Positions 19,238 to 28,007 are shown, numbered from the stretch's first letter. The stretch is 64,000 bases of DNA from DUPQ01 sp964563155 (GCA_964563155.1 CAZLVL010000014.1:1-64000); one strand, 5' to 3'. Program-made: numbers and translations. Notes: generated by a model from the letters alone, not told the origin.

Positions 19238-19486
19238 GTTGAAGACCCTATTTTATTGAGCTAATTCCCTTTGCACTAGTAAAATCATATAGCAAACGGC
19301 AAACTATGCATAGCGAAAAAGCTAGTTACATAAGCTAATATTCTTCAACATATTACAAAATCCATACTTTTTTACAAGATTCTCAGTTATAAGGAAAACT
19401 CAAAAAGGTTGAAAGCAAAATAAAGGATAAAACAAATATTGTTAATCTCATTAAGATTAGTAATATGGGAGAAATAAGAAAGAATT

Positions 19487-19511
19487 AGCCCTTCGGTTAG
19501 TCCAAAGGGCT
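19487..19511 (-). terminator. Terminator after the MBL-fold gene
   Basis: AGCCCTT (19487-19493) pairs with AAGGGCT (19505-19511) around an 11-base loop, only 8 bases past the minus-strand stop. On the minus strand it is followed by AATTCTTTCTT. Confidence 0.65.
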
Positions 19512-19518
19512 TATATTC

Positions 19519-20157
19519 CTAAACTATTCTAATGCATTCACCATGCCCTGTTGCAATAAACTTTATATCCTCTTTTTTCAAATCATCTATTAGTTTTTCT
19601 CTTTTTTCTTTATCTGGAACCTGATCTTTGGTAATCCTATCCAGTTCTTTATCTAGAGTACTTTCCAACACTTTGCCACCAGAGTTACCAAATCTTATCA
19701 TTAGGTCACTAGAAAACAAGGTACCTCTTTTTAAATCGAATAATAACAACCCTTCCCATAAATGCATTTCAGAGGGATACCCTATAAATTTAAAATCTGT
19801 ATCTCCAATTCTAAGTGTACTTTTAGCCTCTTTTACTAAAACATCACTAACAAGGCCAAAGCCATCTAGTTGTCTAGCTGTGACCTCTGAGGCTATTACT
19901 TTTGCACTTGGATATTCTTTTAATATAAGTCCAACTCCACCACATTCATCTGCTTCAAAATGTGAAACAAATATATATTTAAGCTCTTTGTTGCCTAGCA
20001 CTTCTTTTATCTGAGGTATTATTGCTTCTGCCTGCTTTTTATTGCCAGTATGTACTAATATTGGCTCATCAATATCTATTAAGTATTGATGGAATGTTAA
20101 ATCTATTAGTGGTATATAGCTTGTAAATTGATATAGGTTATCAAATTTTGCTTTCAT
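19519..20157 (-). CDS. MBL-fold oxygen-binding di-iron (ODP) domain protein
   Basis: The ATG at 20157 has a perfect AGGAGG 7 bases upstream and gives 212 residues; a longer frame upstream lacks such a site. The protein is a metallo-beta-lactamase fold with HFEADECGG (about residues 78-86), the H-x-E-x-D metal motif of flavodiiron proteins, then a His in SEMHLWEG (about 132), SSDLMIRFG (about 150) and a C-terminal GHGE motif. The flavodoxin domain of full flavodiiron enzymes is missing. Stand-alone ODP domains can act as O2/NO reductases with separate partners or as O2 sensors. No redox partner is adjacent. Confidence 0.85.
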   Translation of the reverse strand: MKAKFDNLYQFTSYIPLIDLTFHQYLIDIDEPILVHTGNKKQAEAIIPQIKEVLGNKELKYIFVSHFEADECGGVGLILKEYPSAKVIASEVTARQLDGFGLVSDVLVKEAKSTLRIGDTDFKFIGYPSEMHLWEGLLLFDLKRGTLFSSDLMIRFGNSGGKVLESTLDKELDRITKDQVPDKEKREKLIDDLKKEDIKFIATGHGECIRIV

Positions 20158-20261
20158 TTTTTTGCCTCCTGATATTATAAAATCATGTATTCGTGACATG
20201 ATTTTAATTTGTATCTCCTATTATAATTCCATCTATTGTCTTATCAACTGTTTTTTCTATT

Positions 20262-20855
20262 TTAATAAGGATAAAGTGATTTCTTTCTTATACCATCTAT
20301 GATGCTGTGAATTATGGCTATAGGAAAGTATAAGAGGATTGCAAGAATAATTGAAATTTCATAGAACAAAGAAGTCTTTCCGGATGGTTTCCCTTTAAAG
20401 CGATTAACTAATGCAGAGATAGCAATACCATAAATGTTTCCAAAGCTAATCATTCGAATAAATGCTAAAATAACCATGGCTTTTTCATGACCATACTCAT
20501 TTTCAAATCTTTCCCATGCTTCTTTTGATACTTTTCCTTTTTCATCTGCATAATGTTGTGCAAACATTATTGCAACAAGTTCATCTTTAGGAACATCCCC
20601 AATTTCACCACTTAAGATAGTTTCAATTTCTTGTGGACTCATACCCTCTTCTAGGGCAAATTTGGTGTGTGCATAGGAACAAGCTTCACAACCATTAACC
20701 TCAGTAACCGCTAACATAATTCTTTCTTTAAAGTGGGAAGATACAAGTTCCTTTTTACGATTTAACCTAAGATGCTTTACACTTCTAAACATCAGTACTA
20801 GGGACTTATAAAAGTCTTTATGGCTATATATTTTCTTGTAGTATCTAAACTCCAT
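20262..20855 (-). CDS. Carboxymuconolactone decarboxylase/AhpD-like protein with a C-terminal membrane helix
   Basis: The 197-residue protein carries the AhpD-like signature VNGCEACSYAHTKFAL near residues 53-68, with the CxxC pair and downstream His of the alkyl-hydroperoxidase fold. The usual family length is 100-150 residues. Here an additional C-terminal segment (about 165-190) forms one membrane helix followed by basic residues, which suggests membrane association. A role in peroxide or thiol redox defence is plausible from the CxxC. It starts after an AAGGAG site. It sits between the ODP protein and an XRE-ImmA pair, each with its own spacing, so no firm operon is seen. Confidence 0.78.
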   Translation of the reverse strand: MEFRYYKKIYSHKDFYKSLVLMFRSVKHLRLNRKKELVSSHFKERIMLAVTEVNGCEACSYAHTKFALEEGMSPQEIETILSGEIGDVPKDELVAIMFAQHYADEKGKVSKEAWERFENEYGHEKAMVILAFIRMISFGNIYGIAISALVNRFKGKPSGKTSLFYEISIILAILLYFPIAIIHSIIDGIRKKSLYPY

Positions 20856-20926
20856 TCTTGTAACTCCTTGTTATAGAGTAAATAAAATAAAATGAAGAAA
20901 TACAATCTGTATCAAAGAAAAGTTTT

Positions 20927-21691
20927 TTAGTCATACTTTTCTTCCTCTTCATTAACTAGACCATAAACTATGTCACCTCTAAATCCATCTAGTAGCAACT
21001 CCTCATATTTTCCATTTGATATAAGTTCTCTATTTTTTAAATCTTCTACCAGCTTTACATATTTCCCCAATGTAGCATATTGCTTATCTTCCGAATTGTT
21101 AATATATAACCTGTTACTATAGCCAAGACTTCTAGCAGTGACAATTATTCTACTTTTCATTGTCTCTGCTTTTTCGTAGCTTAAGAATTTATCATTTACT
21201 AATCTCCAAAGCATAGCCTGCCTACTCATGCCATAAAACTGCTCAGTTTTTACAACATCATCTATTTCAATATTATTCTTTTCTTTTTTTAGTTCATTTT
21301 TCACAAAATACATCAAGGATTCATAGGGTGCCAAAAAATATGATGCAAACATATCTGCTTCTTTTTCCATAGGATCTTTATTGACTTCTAACTCTGGAGT
21401 ACAAACAATACTTTTAAAATTGTCATGAAAAAACAAGTGATAGAGCTCATGGGCTATAGTAAAACGTTGTCTGCCAAAAGTTGAATTAGAGTTAATTCCA
21501 ATTATTTTATTCTTTCCATCTCTTATACAGATTCCACTTACCCTATCGCTCATAGGATAAAATACAATTGTAAAATCATCTCTGTTATAAATTAAGGAAA
21601 ATATATCTATTGGAGAATGAGCATCTTGACCAAAATCCTTTCTCAAACTAATAGCTTCAGAATTAAGCTCTATTTTTTCTTTCACTCTCAT
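20927..21691 (-). CDS. ImmA/IrrE-family metallopeptidase (first XRE-ImmA module)
   Basis: The 254-residue protein has the zinc motif HELYH at residues 81-85 (FTIAHELYHLFFH) and a conserved acidic region DPMEKEADMFASYFLAP about 25 residues later, as in ImmA/IrrE peptidases. Characterised members cleave an XRE-family repressor in response to stress (ImmA of ICEBs1, IrrE of Deinococcus). The start lies inside the 3' end of the XRE gene, a 29-base overlap, so the two are translationally coupled. No integrase or phage genes are near, so this is a stand-alone regulatory or toxin-antitoxin-like pair. Confidence 0.88.
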   Translation of the reverse strand: MRVKEKIELNSEAISLRKDFGQDAHSPIDIFSLIYNRDDFTIVFYPMSDRVSGICIRDGKNKIIGINSNSTFGRQRFTIAHELYHLFFHDNFKSIVCTPELEVNKDPMEKEADMFASYFLAPYESLMYFVKNELKKEKNNIEIDDVVKTEQFYGMSRQAMLWRLVNDKFLSYEKAETMKSRIIVTARSLGYSNRLYINNSEDKQYATLGKYVKLVEDLKNRELISNGKYEELLLDGFRGDIVYGLVNEEEEKYD

Positions 21692-22025
21692 TCACCTCCA
21701 GTAGACTTTCCATAAAGCGTAAATTAAGTGCTATTTTATTCATAGCAGCAATTGTATTCAAATCTTCTACTGTAATCCCTTTGGCTCTCAAAGCTATAGG
21801 TATCTGAATAATTTCACAAGATTCCTTCGTAAAACAGTCTACTGAGCACCCAAATAAATCTGCGGCCTTTTCTAGTATTTCTATACTAAACTGCCTTTCA
21901 TTTTTTTCACATTTTGAAATATAACTTTGGTCCACACTCAAATATTCAGCTATTTGACTTTGGGTAAACCCACTTTTATTACGCAGATCATTAAATCTTT
22001 TACCTATAAATTTAAAATCTAACAT
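21663..22025 (-). CDS. XRE-family helix-turn-helix regulator (first XRE-ImmA module)
   Basis: Starting at the ATG with a GGGAGG site 7 bases upstream (22025), the protein has 120 residues. Residues about 5-65 form a lambda-repressor-type HTH: FNDLRNKSGFTQSQIAEYL, then VDQSYISKCEKNER as the recognition helix. The C-terminal part is helical and could hold the site cut by its ImmA partner. The gene overlaps the peptidase gene by 29 bases. An inverted pair TTGTCATA/TATGACAA at 22061-22102 upstream is a likely operator, so autorepression is expected. Confidence 0.87.
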   Translation of the reverse strand: MLDFKFIGKRFNDLRNKSGFTQSQIAEYLSVDQSYISKCEKNERQFSIEILEKAADLFGCSVDCFTKESCEIIQIPIALRAKGITVEDLNTIAAMNKIALNLRFMESLLEVNESERKNRA

Positions 22026-22060
22026 TGTTATGCCTCCCATAAGAAGATTGTATATTAAGT

Positions 22061-22102
22061 TTGTCATAAATTCAATTCATTATATCTCAAATAATATGAC
22101 AA
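22061..22102 (-). promoter_or_regulatory. Candidate operator/promoter of the first XRE-ImmA module
   Basis: A perfect 8-base inverted pair, TTGTCATA (22061-22068) and TATGACAA (22095-22102), flanks a region that holds a TATAAT on the minus strand, 35-80 bases before the XRE start. Confidence 0.4.
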
Positions 22103-22217
22103 TAAGCTATAACCTGATTTTCTTTATCTTGATATCCGTAACATTCTTAAGTTGTTTAATATTTGTATAAGGTAATATATAAAAATTTGGTAAGCAAGTT
22201 TATCTTAGAGAATTCAA

Positions 22218-23138
22218 CTATTTTTCTTTCTCTAAACTAATCAATATTATGCTCAAAGATACTAATACAATGGAGATTATTGTATTAATACCCATTAATC
22301 GTTCTTTTAAGAAAATATAGGATAAGAGGACTCCAAAAAGTGGAATAGTAAACTTATATATGGTTACCCTGCTTACAGAGTTGTATTTTAATAATATAGT
22401 CCATATGGAAAAGGCAGCTGCTGATACAAAGCCTAAATAAAGTAATAGGGCTAAGCCTTTTGCACTAAAGACCATTTCATTTGTCCCACCTGCTAGACCT
22501 ACCCCAATTAAAAAGATTGAACCAATAAATAACTGGTATCCTGAAATTAAAAAGGCATCTATATCCTTTGTTAACTTCTTAGTATAAATTCCACCAATCG
22601 CCCCCATGAAACTAGATAATATTATGAAACCATCGCCCATAAAATTAAAACCAAGTTCACTACTAGCATTGGCCAGATTAATTACAACAACACCCATAAA
22701 TCCTAAAATTAGACCAATTACTTTTTTAATATTAAGCTTGTCATTTTTAAAAAACAAGGGGACTAAAAGAACCGAGAACAAGGTATTGGTTGCAGCTAAG
22801 ATAGATCCCTTAGTACCTGTAGTGTTAGAAAGTCCAATATAGAAGAGGATGTATTGAATGGTTGTTTGAACAAGACCTAAGCCAATAAGATAGTAAAGGT
22901 TTTTTCTACTAAGTTTTAATTTCCTTCTTGTTATTAGACAAAAAGCAAAAATCAATAAAGATGAAAGAAGAAACCTTAGACCTGCAAAGGTTATTTTTTC
23001 AAAACTTGATGTTATTGAGAATAGTTCATACCCTATTTTAATTGAAGGAAAGGCACTTCCCCATAAAAAACAAGCAAATAGGGCAAATAGTGCCAACATG
23101 TAGTATTTAGTAAATATATTTTCATTGGTTCTTTTCAT
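22218..23138 (-). CDS. EamA/DMT-superfamily transporter
   Basis: The 306-residue protein has ten predicted membrane helices in two similar halves, the usual EamA (drug/metabolite transporter) layout. The first helix contains FACFLWGSAFPSIKIG, the second half starts at about residue 165 with GFNFMGDGFIILSSFMGAIGGIYTKK, and the last loops contain PLFGVLLSYIFLKERL, all typical of RhaT/YdcZ-type permeases that export or import metabolites. The substrate cannot be told. It stands alone, preceded by a short gap with no clear terminator. Confidence 0.85.
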   Translation of the reverse strand: MKRTNENIFTKYYMLALFALFACFLWGSAFPSIKIGYELFSITSSFEKITFAGLRFLLSSLLIFAFCLITRRKLKLSRKNLYYLIGLGLVQTTIQYILFYIGLSNTTGTKGSILAATNTLFSVLLVPLFFKNDKLNIKKVIGLILGFMGVVVINLANASSELGFNFMGDGFIILSSFMGAIGGIYTKKLTKDIDAFLISGYQLFIGSIFLIGVGLAGGTNEMVFSAKGLALLLYLGFVSAAAFSIWTILLKYNSVSRVTIYKFTIPLFGVLLSYIFLKERLMGINTIISIVLVSLSIILISLEKEK

Positions 23139-23214
23139 AATACTTCTTTCCTCTTACTTATATACTATACCAAATACTTAGATTATGTGTGCTACATGAA
23201 AATATGAAAAGCAT

Positions 23215-24090
23215 CTAGTTCTTGTTTACAGGAAAATACTCTGTAGTTTTACCATCTACCTCTTCACTAAATAATCTATTATCAGACCAATTGAAAAATA
23301 GATATGGCCTTAGACTATTATCTTTGGGAATTAGTTGAATAAAATCATCACCTAGCGCAATACCGTATTCACTTTGGCCCCAAAGTTCATTTCCTTCATA
23401 TACAAGTACATCTCTTTCTTGGAATACTAGAGTTCTTTTTTTATCCTTACTTTCTAGCTTGTTTTGTAAGAAATTATATAAATCCCAATCAACATCCCCT
23501 GTCTCTATAAAGGTATCATTTTCTTTTTTGGCTAGATTGATAAAAAAGTCATATATCTTAGCATTAGCTTCATCACTTAATAAAGCACCTCTATTATCTG
23601 ATGCATTAATTCTTTCACCAGAAGCATAAGTAACTCTTATACTAGCTCCTAGATCTTGGGGTATGCCTATAGCTCCTCTGTTTATGCCATTAACACTTGC
23701 AACTTGGTACTGGTCAAGAATGCTCTGAAGGCTTTCAAGAGTTGTTTTAGAGGTTAAAAAATCAAAGCTAAAACTGTCGTCACTTCCTTTTCCATACCCA
23801 GACCCTATGCACCTTACTTCATCACCTTCAACCTCTAGATTAAAAGTGCAGTAATTATATATTGTGTCTCTTCCAAATCGATGATTAGCATCATAAATTG
23901 AAAAAGCATATTCAAAAGAATTAATATCCTTTGAAGTAATAGTTTTAGGTGCTAAATGGTTGGTTCTATCAAATGAACCACCTGTTTTCTCTTTTTTATT
24001 CTTGAAATGGGGTATTATAATGAAGAATATTAAAAGTAATAGTATTGCCAATACTGCTACGCGTATAAAAATAACATTAATCCTTTTCAC
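23215..24090 (-). CDS. Membrane-anchored protein of unknown function
   Basis: The start is a GTG at 24090 with an AAGGAGG site 7 bases upstream. The 291-residue product has one N-terminal membrane helix (about residues 8-28) with basic residues on both sides, then an extracytoplasmic domain of mixed alpha/beta character with no Cys lipobox. I do not recognise a family. Visible features are an NYCTFNLEVEGDEV segment, a region with SLQSILDQYQVASVNG resembling small 'YxxYxVxxxNG' domains found in Firmicute exported proteins, and a C-terminal FFNWSDNRLFSEE segment. It stands alone, so nothing can be said about its role. Confidence 0.6.
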   Translation of the reverse strand: MKRINVIFIRVAVLAILLLLIFFIIIPHFKNKKEKTGGSFDRTNHLAPKTITSKDINSFEYAFSIYDANHRFGRDTIYNYCTFNLEVEGDEVRCIGSGYGKGSDDSFSFDFLTSKTTLESLQSILDQYQVASVNGINRGAIGIPQDLGASIRVTYASGERINASDNRGALLSDEANAKIYDFFINLAKKENDTFIETGDVDWDLYNFLQNKLESKDKKRTLVFQERDVLVYEGNELWGQSEYGIALGDDFIQLIPKDNSLRPYLFFNWSDNRLFSEEVDGKTTEYFPVNKN

Positions 24091-24274
24091 AAGAATCCTC
24101 CTTGAATAATAGCTCTACACAAATCTGTTTATTTATTTTTCCTTGTTATTATGATTCTATCATCTTTACACATAAAAAAGATAAAATATTGAATATTTGT
24201 GGCATTAGCCCTTAATTTACTAATAAGATTTTACTTACTTAATTGAAGAAGTAGTAAATTTAACTTGCAATATA

Positions 24275-24502
24275 TTAGTCAACTTCTAAAGTTTCCCATA
24301 CTTTCTCATGATTATAAGTTTTTTCATTAGTAGCTTCTTCTAAAGATTTTAATATCCTAGCTTCATCAAGTTGTAAATCATTTTCAATCTTTTCTAGAAC
24401 CGCCTCTCTTATAAAAGCTGATAAATCTAAATTATTAATAGAGACATATTCTTTAATAAGCTGCTTATCTTCTTTCTTAACCCTAAATAAAATTTTGGAC
24501 AT
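24275..24502 (-). CDS. Ribbon-helix-helix protein, orphan antitoxin-like (RelB/CopG type)
   Basis: The 75-residue protein opens with SKILFRVKKEDKQLIKEY, a beta strand plus helix as in MetJ/Arc (ribbon-helix-helix) DNA-binding domains, followed by NLDLSAFIREAVLEKIEND as the second helix. The acidic C-terminus (EEATNEKTYNHEKVWETLEVD) is like the toxin-binding tail of RelB/DUF6290 antitoxins. No RelE-type toxin frame follows in the 240 bases downstream. It is either an orphan antitoxin or a small regulator. An AAAGGAAG site precedes the ATG. Confidence 0.72.
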   Translation of the reverse strand: MSKILFRVKKEDKQLIKEYVSINNLDLSAFIREAVLEKIENDLQLDEARILKSLEEATNEKTYNHEKVWETLEVD

Positions 24503-24607
24503 AAAAATCTTCCTTTCGTACCCATATGATGCACACCATTAATACTGAAAACTTACTAAAATAACACAACTACTACCTAAGTCCGTTATAGACTACACTA
24601 AGTTACA

Positions 24608-25030
24608 TTATTTATTGTTCGATAAAGTTAAAAAGTCATAAGCTTCTTTCAGTATCCGCTTAGAATTCTCAAATTGGAAAGCCTTCATTGCTTCTTCATA
24701 GGTCATTAGAGAAGCAGAAAGCAGTTCTTCTTCTTGGAAAGCTATATCTTGGTCTTTATACTCTGCTAGAAAATATATTACTCTTTTCATTGTATTTTTT
24801 TTCTTAGGCAAAGGATGTTCACTAATAGTTTTAAAACCAGGAACAATGTTTACTTTTAAGCCAGTTTCTTCATAGATTTCTCTTATAGCTGTTTCTTCTT
24901 CTCTTTCATCTTTCTCCATATGGCCTTTAGGAAATCCATAATAACCTTCAATGGATTTTATTATGACAAACCATATTTCATTATTTACTCTGGTATAAAC
25001 TACGCCACCACAGGATATTTCATATTTCAT
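24608..25030 (-). CDS. Nudix hydrolase
   Basis: The 140-residue protein contains the full Nudix box: G at residue 35 in GHMEKDEREEETAIREIYEETG, with the REIYEE helix that binds Mg. Flanking strands (YEISCGGVVYTRVNNEIWFVII before, FLAEYKDQDIAF after) match the bis(5'-nucleosyl)-tetraphosphatase (Ap4A) subgroup, which commonly has the GGVVY start and FPKGH. It would hydrolyse nucleoside diphosphate-linked compounds. A GAGGT site precedes the ATG. The relic MqsA-like gene lies 12 bases upstream. Confidence 0.85.
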   Translation of the reverse strand: MKYEISCGGVVYTRVNNEIWFVIIKSIEGYYGFPKGHMEKDEREEETAIREIYEETGLKVNIVPGFKTISEHPLPKKKNTMKRVIYFLAEYKDQDIAFQEEELLSASLMTYEEAMKAFQFENSKRILKEAYDFLTLSNNK

Positions 25031-25041
25031 TTAAAACCTCA

Positions 25042-25291
25042 CTATATTTGTTTAAACATTGTTAGAGCACATTCTCTAATGTCATTGGGATTAATCATAT
25101 TATATTTTTCTTTTACTGCATTAAATACTCAGCTCACCCACATAAAGCTCAGAAGCACAATGGACACAAGAAGCATTCTTACCAAGATAATCGCATGTTT
25201 CTCCTTTTACAGTCCCACTATTTTCTTTGTTTTCAACAATAAAAGTTACATCATTTCTGTATTCTTCACAAAATACTACTTTTTTATCCAT
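25042..25291 (-). pseudogene. Frameshifted MqsA-like (YgiT zinc-finger) gene remnant
   Basis: From an ATG at 25291 with an AGGAG site, 56 codons encode a typical N-terminal zinc-finger part: CEEY-type and CVHCASELYV Cys motifs around GTVKGETCDYLGK, as in MqsA/YgiT antitoxin-like regulators. The frame stops at 25121. An overlapping frame continues with VFNAVKEKYNMINPNDIRE up to a TAG at 25042, just as an intact member would continue into its helical linker. The HTH domain is missing. One indel near 25125 explains the break. Confidence 0.6.
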
Positions 25292-25612
25292 TTCAATTCT
25301 CCTTTGTTTTTAAACTTTTCTAAATGAATAAAAGACTGGCTTATTTCGCTTATGAAAAGAGATAACCACCCTTCTTCATCTCCTACCTAACACTAGTTAG
25401 TCAAGATACAAAGCAAAGTGGACCTGCTGAAGCAACATTAACAATGCAATGATACGCTAATTAAATTTACCTGTCTATATTATGCACTAATTAGTGCATT
25501 ATCTTGCATATTAATATAATATAGTTGAATTAGTCTTTGGAAATATCATTAATTATAATCAAGCACAGTACTCGGTCAGGTTAGTAAGTGCTCACTATAT
25601 AGGCTACTTAAC
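25292..25612. other. Gene-free stretch with an 18-bp palindrome
   Basis: No gene is seen in this 321-base gap. It holds the perfect palindrome ATGCACTAATTAGTGCAT at 25483-25500. A short minus-strand frame near 25380-25440 reads like a possible protein tail but is not recognisable. Confidence 0.4.
25483..25500. promoter_or_regulatory. 18-bp perfect palindrome, operator-like
   Basis: ATGCACTAATTAGTGCAT is a perfect inverted repeat, too short and T-poor downstream to be a good terminator. It lies 190 bases upstream of the MqsA-like relic on the minus strand and may be a leftover binding site for it or for another regulator. Confidence 0.35.
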
Positions 25613-26437
25613 TCATCTAGAAAACAATTGAACAATCACAACTTCAGGTCTATTATTTATCCTTATTGGAATTATACTATTTCCAAGACCACGGCTTACA
25701 ATCATTGTGGTTTTATCCTTATTGTATTCACCTGAATCATACTTAGGAAAAAGTCCTTGATTGGGTGCAATAAGTCCACCTATAAAGGGAAGCCTAAATT
25801 GTCCACCATGAGCATGACCACTTAATACTAAATCGATCCTATGTTCAACATATGCATCAAAAGCTTCTGGCCTATGGGATAAAAGCACCTTAAAGCCATC
25901 TCTTAAGTCCATTTTTCTAAGCCTAGTGTATAACCTGCTGCTTGGAAGGTTGGTATGCCAGTCAGAAAAATCAGGGTCATCTAGGCCAATTAGAAAGATA
26001 CTTTCATTACCTTGATTTATAGCTATCATATCATCATGTAATACAGTAACTCCTAGGCTTTTTAATTTATTTTCAAGAGTCTTATATTGGTCTCCAATCC
26101 AAGCTTCGTGGTTACCTGTAACAAAGTAACAAGGAGCAATTTTAACCATTTCTTCTACAAGCTTTATAGCAATATCTAAGTTTGTTCGATGGCAGTCTAT
26201 CAAATCACCAGTAATAACAATAATATTAGGATTTTCCTCATACAAGATCTTGATTATTTTAGAATTATCCTTTCCAAATTCAAAATTATGTAAATCTGAA
26301 ATCTGGGCAATTTTATATGAATCAAATTCAGTAGGTAGAGTTTTCTTATTTATTTCATAGTAGCTTGTACCTATTGTTAGATTTCCCCAAAGAGTTGTAG
26401 CTATAAAAACAACGAGTAATATAATAACTATACTCAA
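25613..26437 (-). CDS. Membrane-anchored metallophosphoesterase (YkuE/YaeI-like)
   Basis: The 274-residue frame starts at a TTG and carries an N-terminal membrane helix, then the calcineurin-type motifs in order: ISDLHN (about 46), VITGDLID (about 75), TGNHEAW (about 107) and SGHAHGGQ (about 207). This is the layout of the YkuE/LpxH-related group, which acts on lipid or nucleotide phosphates at the membrane. The TTG has no ribosome site. An in-frame ATT 48 bases earlier (26483-26485) has GGAG 7 bases upstream, inside the 3' end of the preceding ATPase gene, and would add a basic N-terminus typical before a membrane helix. The true start is therefore uncertain. Confidence 0.83.
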   Translation of the reverse strand: MSIVIILLVVFIATTLWGNLTIGTSYYEINKKTLPTEFDSYKIAQISDLHNFEFGKDNSKIIKILYEENPNIIVITGDLIDCHRTNLDIAIKLVEEMVKIAPCYFVTGNHEAWIGDQYKTLENKLKSLGVTVLHDDMIAINQGNESIFLIGLDDPDFSDWHTNLPSSRLYTRLRKMDLRDGFKVLLSHRPEAFDAYVEHRIDLVLSGHAHGGQFRLPFIGGLIAPNQGLFPKYDSGEYNKDKTTMIVSRGLGNSIIPIRINNRPEVVIVQLFSR

Positions 26438-26474
26438 AATTATTTTCTTTGACCTTTTATTACTTTCTAGTTTT

Positions 26475-27809
26475 TTAATAAGCTATCTCCTTTAAAACAT
26501 CTCTCTCTTTATTAAGCCAAAATTCAAAAAGGTAGAAAGGAATATATAGAATATTCATTTCTTCGTTAAACCCAATATTTTTCATAGATACCCTGCATGA
26601 GAATTTTGATTTATTATTCTTAATAAAATTAACAAAAGACTTTGACTGAGTATTACTTGCTGATTTAACCTCAATAGGTGTAATTTGGGACTCATAATTT
26701 ATTATAAAGTCAATCTCTGCATGCTGATTAGGTTCATAGTAGTATGCCTTTTTCCCATTTGTTTTTATCATCTGTGCTATTAGGTTTTCAAAAATAACAC
26801 CCTTGTAACTGCCTAATTTTTCAGATAGTAAATCTGCAATTATTTTCTCATCAAATTGAGAAATCAATAAACCAGTATCATTCATATATACCTTAAATAC
26901 AGGCAATTCAGAATAGGCCTCAATAGGCGATTGAATTTGACTTAGCCTATTAACCTTTATTATCAAGCCACTATCTTCTAACCATCTTAAACTAGAATCA
27001 TAATATCTAGCACTATATCCCTTTTTTATTAACGAATATTGGAATTTTTTATTCTCTTTTGCCAGTTGTAATGGTATTGACTCATAACATTCCCTTGCTT
27101 TAATTCTATCGCTACCACTAGCATATTTTGCCATATCATGTGTATAGTCTTGAACAATACGTCTTTGAACAGCCAAAGATTCTCTATAGTTTTTATTTTT
27201 CAAATAGGTACTAACCACCTCTGGCATACCACCTACAATCAAGAAGTCTAAAAGGATTTTATTCATTTTTTCATGTAGAGCCTCCTGCAGCGGAGACTTA
27301 TCTATTAAGGATTTATTTAATAAATCAATAATAGTTTGCTCAACTCCAAGCGCCCACAGATACTCAATAAATGTTAGTGGCCTCATATCCCATATTTCAA
27401 CATAACCTACTGGAAAAGATGGTGTAGATGAAATGGCAACACCTAAAACACTGCCAGAACAAATTATGTCTAAGGGAAAATCTTCTGCTAAGAATTTTAG
27501 GGTAGTAAGGGCATCTGGACTTGCCTGAATTTCATCTAAAAATAACAAGGTAGTTTTATCAAAGGGGGTGTCCAGGTAGGTAAGCTTTAAATAGTTCAAT
27601 ATCTCTTTTGGATTTCTTGTAGACTTAAACAAGTCCACATATTCAATTTCCCTTTCAAAATTAATCTCTATTAAATTCTCATAGTTTCTTCTGGCAAACT
27701 CTCTAATACTATACGTTTTTCCTACTTGTCTACTCCCCTTTATAATCAAGGGTTTTTTATCATCACTAAAATACCAATCATCAAGTCTTTTATCAATTAA
27801 TCTTTTCAT
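26475..27809 (-). CDS. AAA ATPase with DUF4143 domain (first copy)
   Basis: The 444-residue protein has a Walker A motif GSRQVGKT (25-32), a Walker B segment LLFLDEIQ (about 86), an Arg-containing sensor region after ICSGSVLGV, and a C-terminal DUF4143 part with EIDFIINYESQITPIEVKSAS, which resembles a PD-(D/E)xK nuclease core. Proteins of this kind are common in anaerobes and archaea; no function is established. A second, diverged copy is at 59835-61064. Two 24-base direct repeats lie 40-100 bases upstream. The metallophosphoesterase follows closely and may be translationally coupled. Confidence 0.85.
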   Translation of the reverse strand: MKRLIDKRLDDWYFSDDKKPLIIKGSRQVGKTYSIREFARRNYENLIEINFEREIEYVDLFKSTRNPKEILNYLKLTYLDTPFDKTTLLFLDEIQASPDALTTLKFLAEDFPLDIICSGSVLGVAISSTPSFPVGYVEIWDMRPLTFIEYLWALGVEQTIIDLLNKSLIDKSPLQEALHEKMNKILLDFLIVGGMPEVVSTYLKNKNYRESLAVQRRIVQDYTHDMAKYASGSDRIKARECYESIPLQLAKENKKFQYSLIKKGYSARYYDSSLRWLEDSGLIIKVNRLSQIQSPIEAYSELPVFKVYMNDTGLLISQFDEKIIADLLSEKLGSYKGVIFENLIAQMIKTNGKKAYYYEPNQHAEIDFIINYESQITPIEVKSASNTQSKSFVNFIKNNKSKFSCRVSMKNIGFNEEMNILYIPFYLFEFWLNKERDVLKEIAY

Positions 27810-27850
27810 ACCTTATTCTCCCCTTTAAACATAGCATAAGTTATAAATAA

Positions 27851-27906
27851 ATGCAATATGCAGTTTTTTATAGGTTAATTTTATGCAATTTGCAGTTTTT
27901 TATAGG
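27851..27906. repeat. Two 24-base direct repeats, period 32, upstream of the DUF4143 gene
   Basis: Units at 27851-27874 and 27883-27906 differ at one position. Each begins with a TGCAATATGCA or TGCAATTTGCA core, itself palindromic apart from its centre, and ends with GTTTTTTATAGG. They lie between the DUF4143 gene start and the M-box promoter. Confidence 0.7.
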
Positions 27907-27944
27907 CTCCACCTCTCTTACCCTTTTTTATATATATCTTTTCC

Positions 27945-27974
27945 TTACAAGAGATACCAATTGCTTGATATAAT
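27945..27974 (+). promoter_or_regulatory. Promoter of the M-box/mgtE transcript
   Basis: TTACAA (27945-27950) and a perfect TATAAT (27969-27974) are 18 bases apart, about 35 bases before the riboswitch begins. Confidence 0.6.
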
Positions 27975-28007
27975 GGTCCTAATATGTTAGCCTTTATAGG
28001 TATGATA

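Larger units (their letters stand above)
19006..19518. other. Gene-free stretch holding a CRISPR relic and a terminator
   Basis: This 513-base gap between the LigB and MBL genes contains the two GC-rich repeats described separately and the terminator of the MBL gene. I see no open frame with a ribosome site and no cas gene fragment in it. Confidence 0.6.

Noticed and set aside
19628..20014. 128-codon plus-strand frame
   Set aside because: It is antisense to the MBL-fold gene whose motifs are clear.
26475..27809. DUF4143 gene considered as part of a defence island
   Set aside because: Neighbouring genes are ordinary and no other defence gene is recognisable.
27851..27906. Direct repeats considered as a CRISPR array
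   Set aside because: Only two units exist, and the 8-base space between them is far too short for a spacer.
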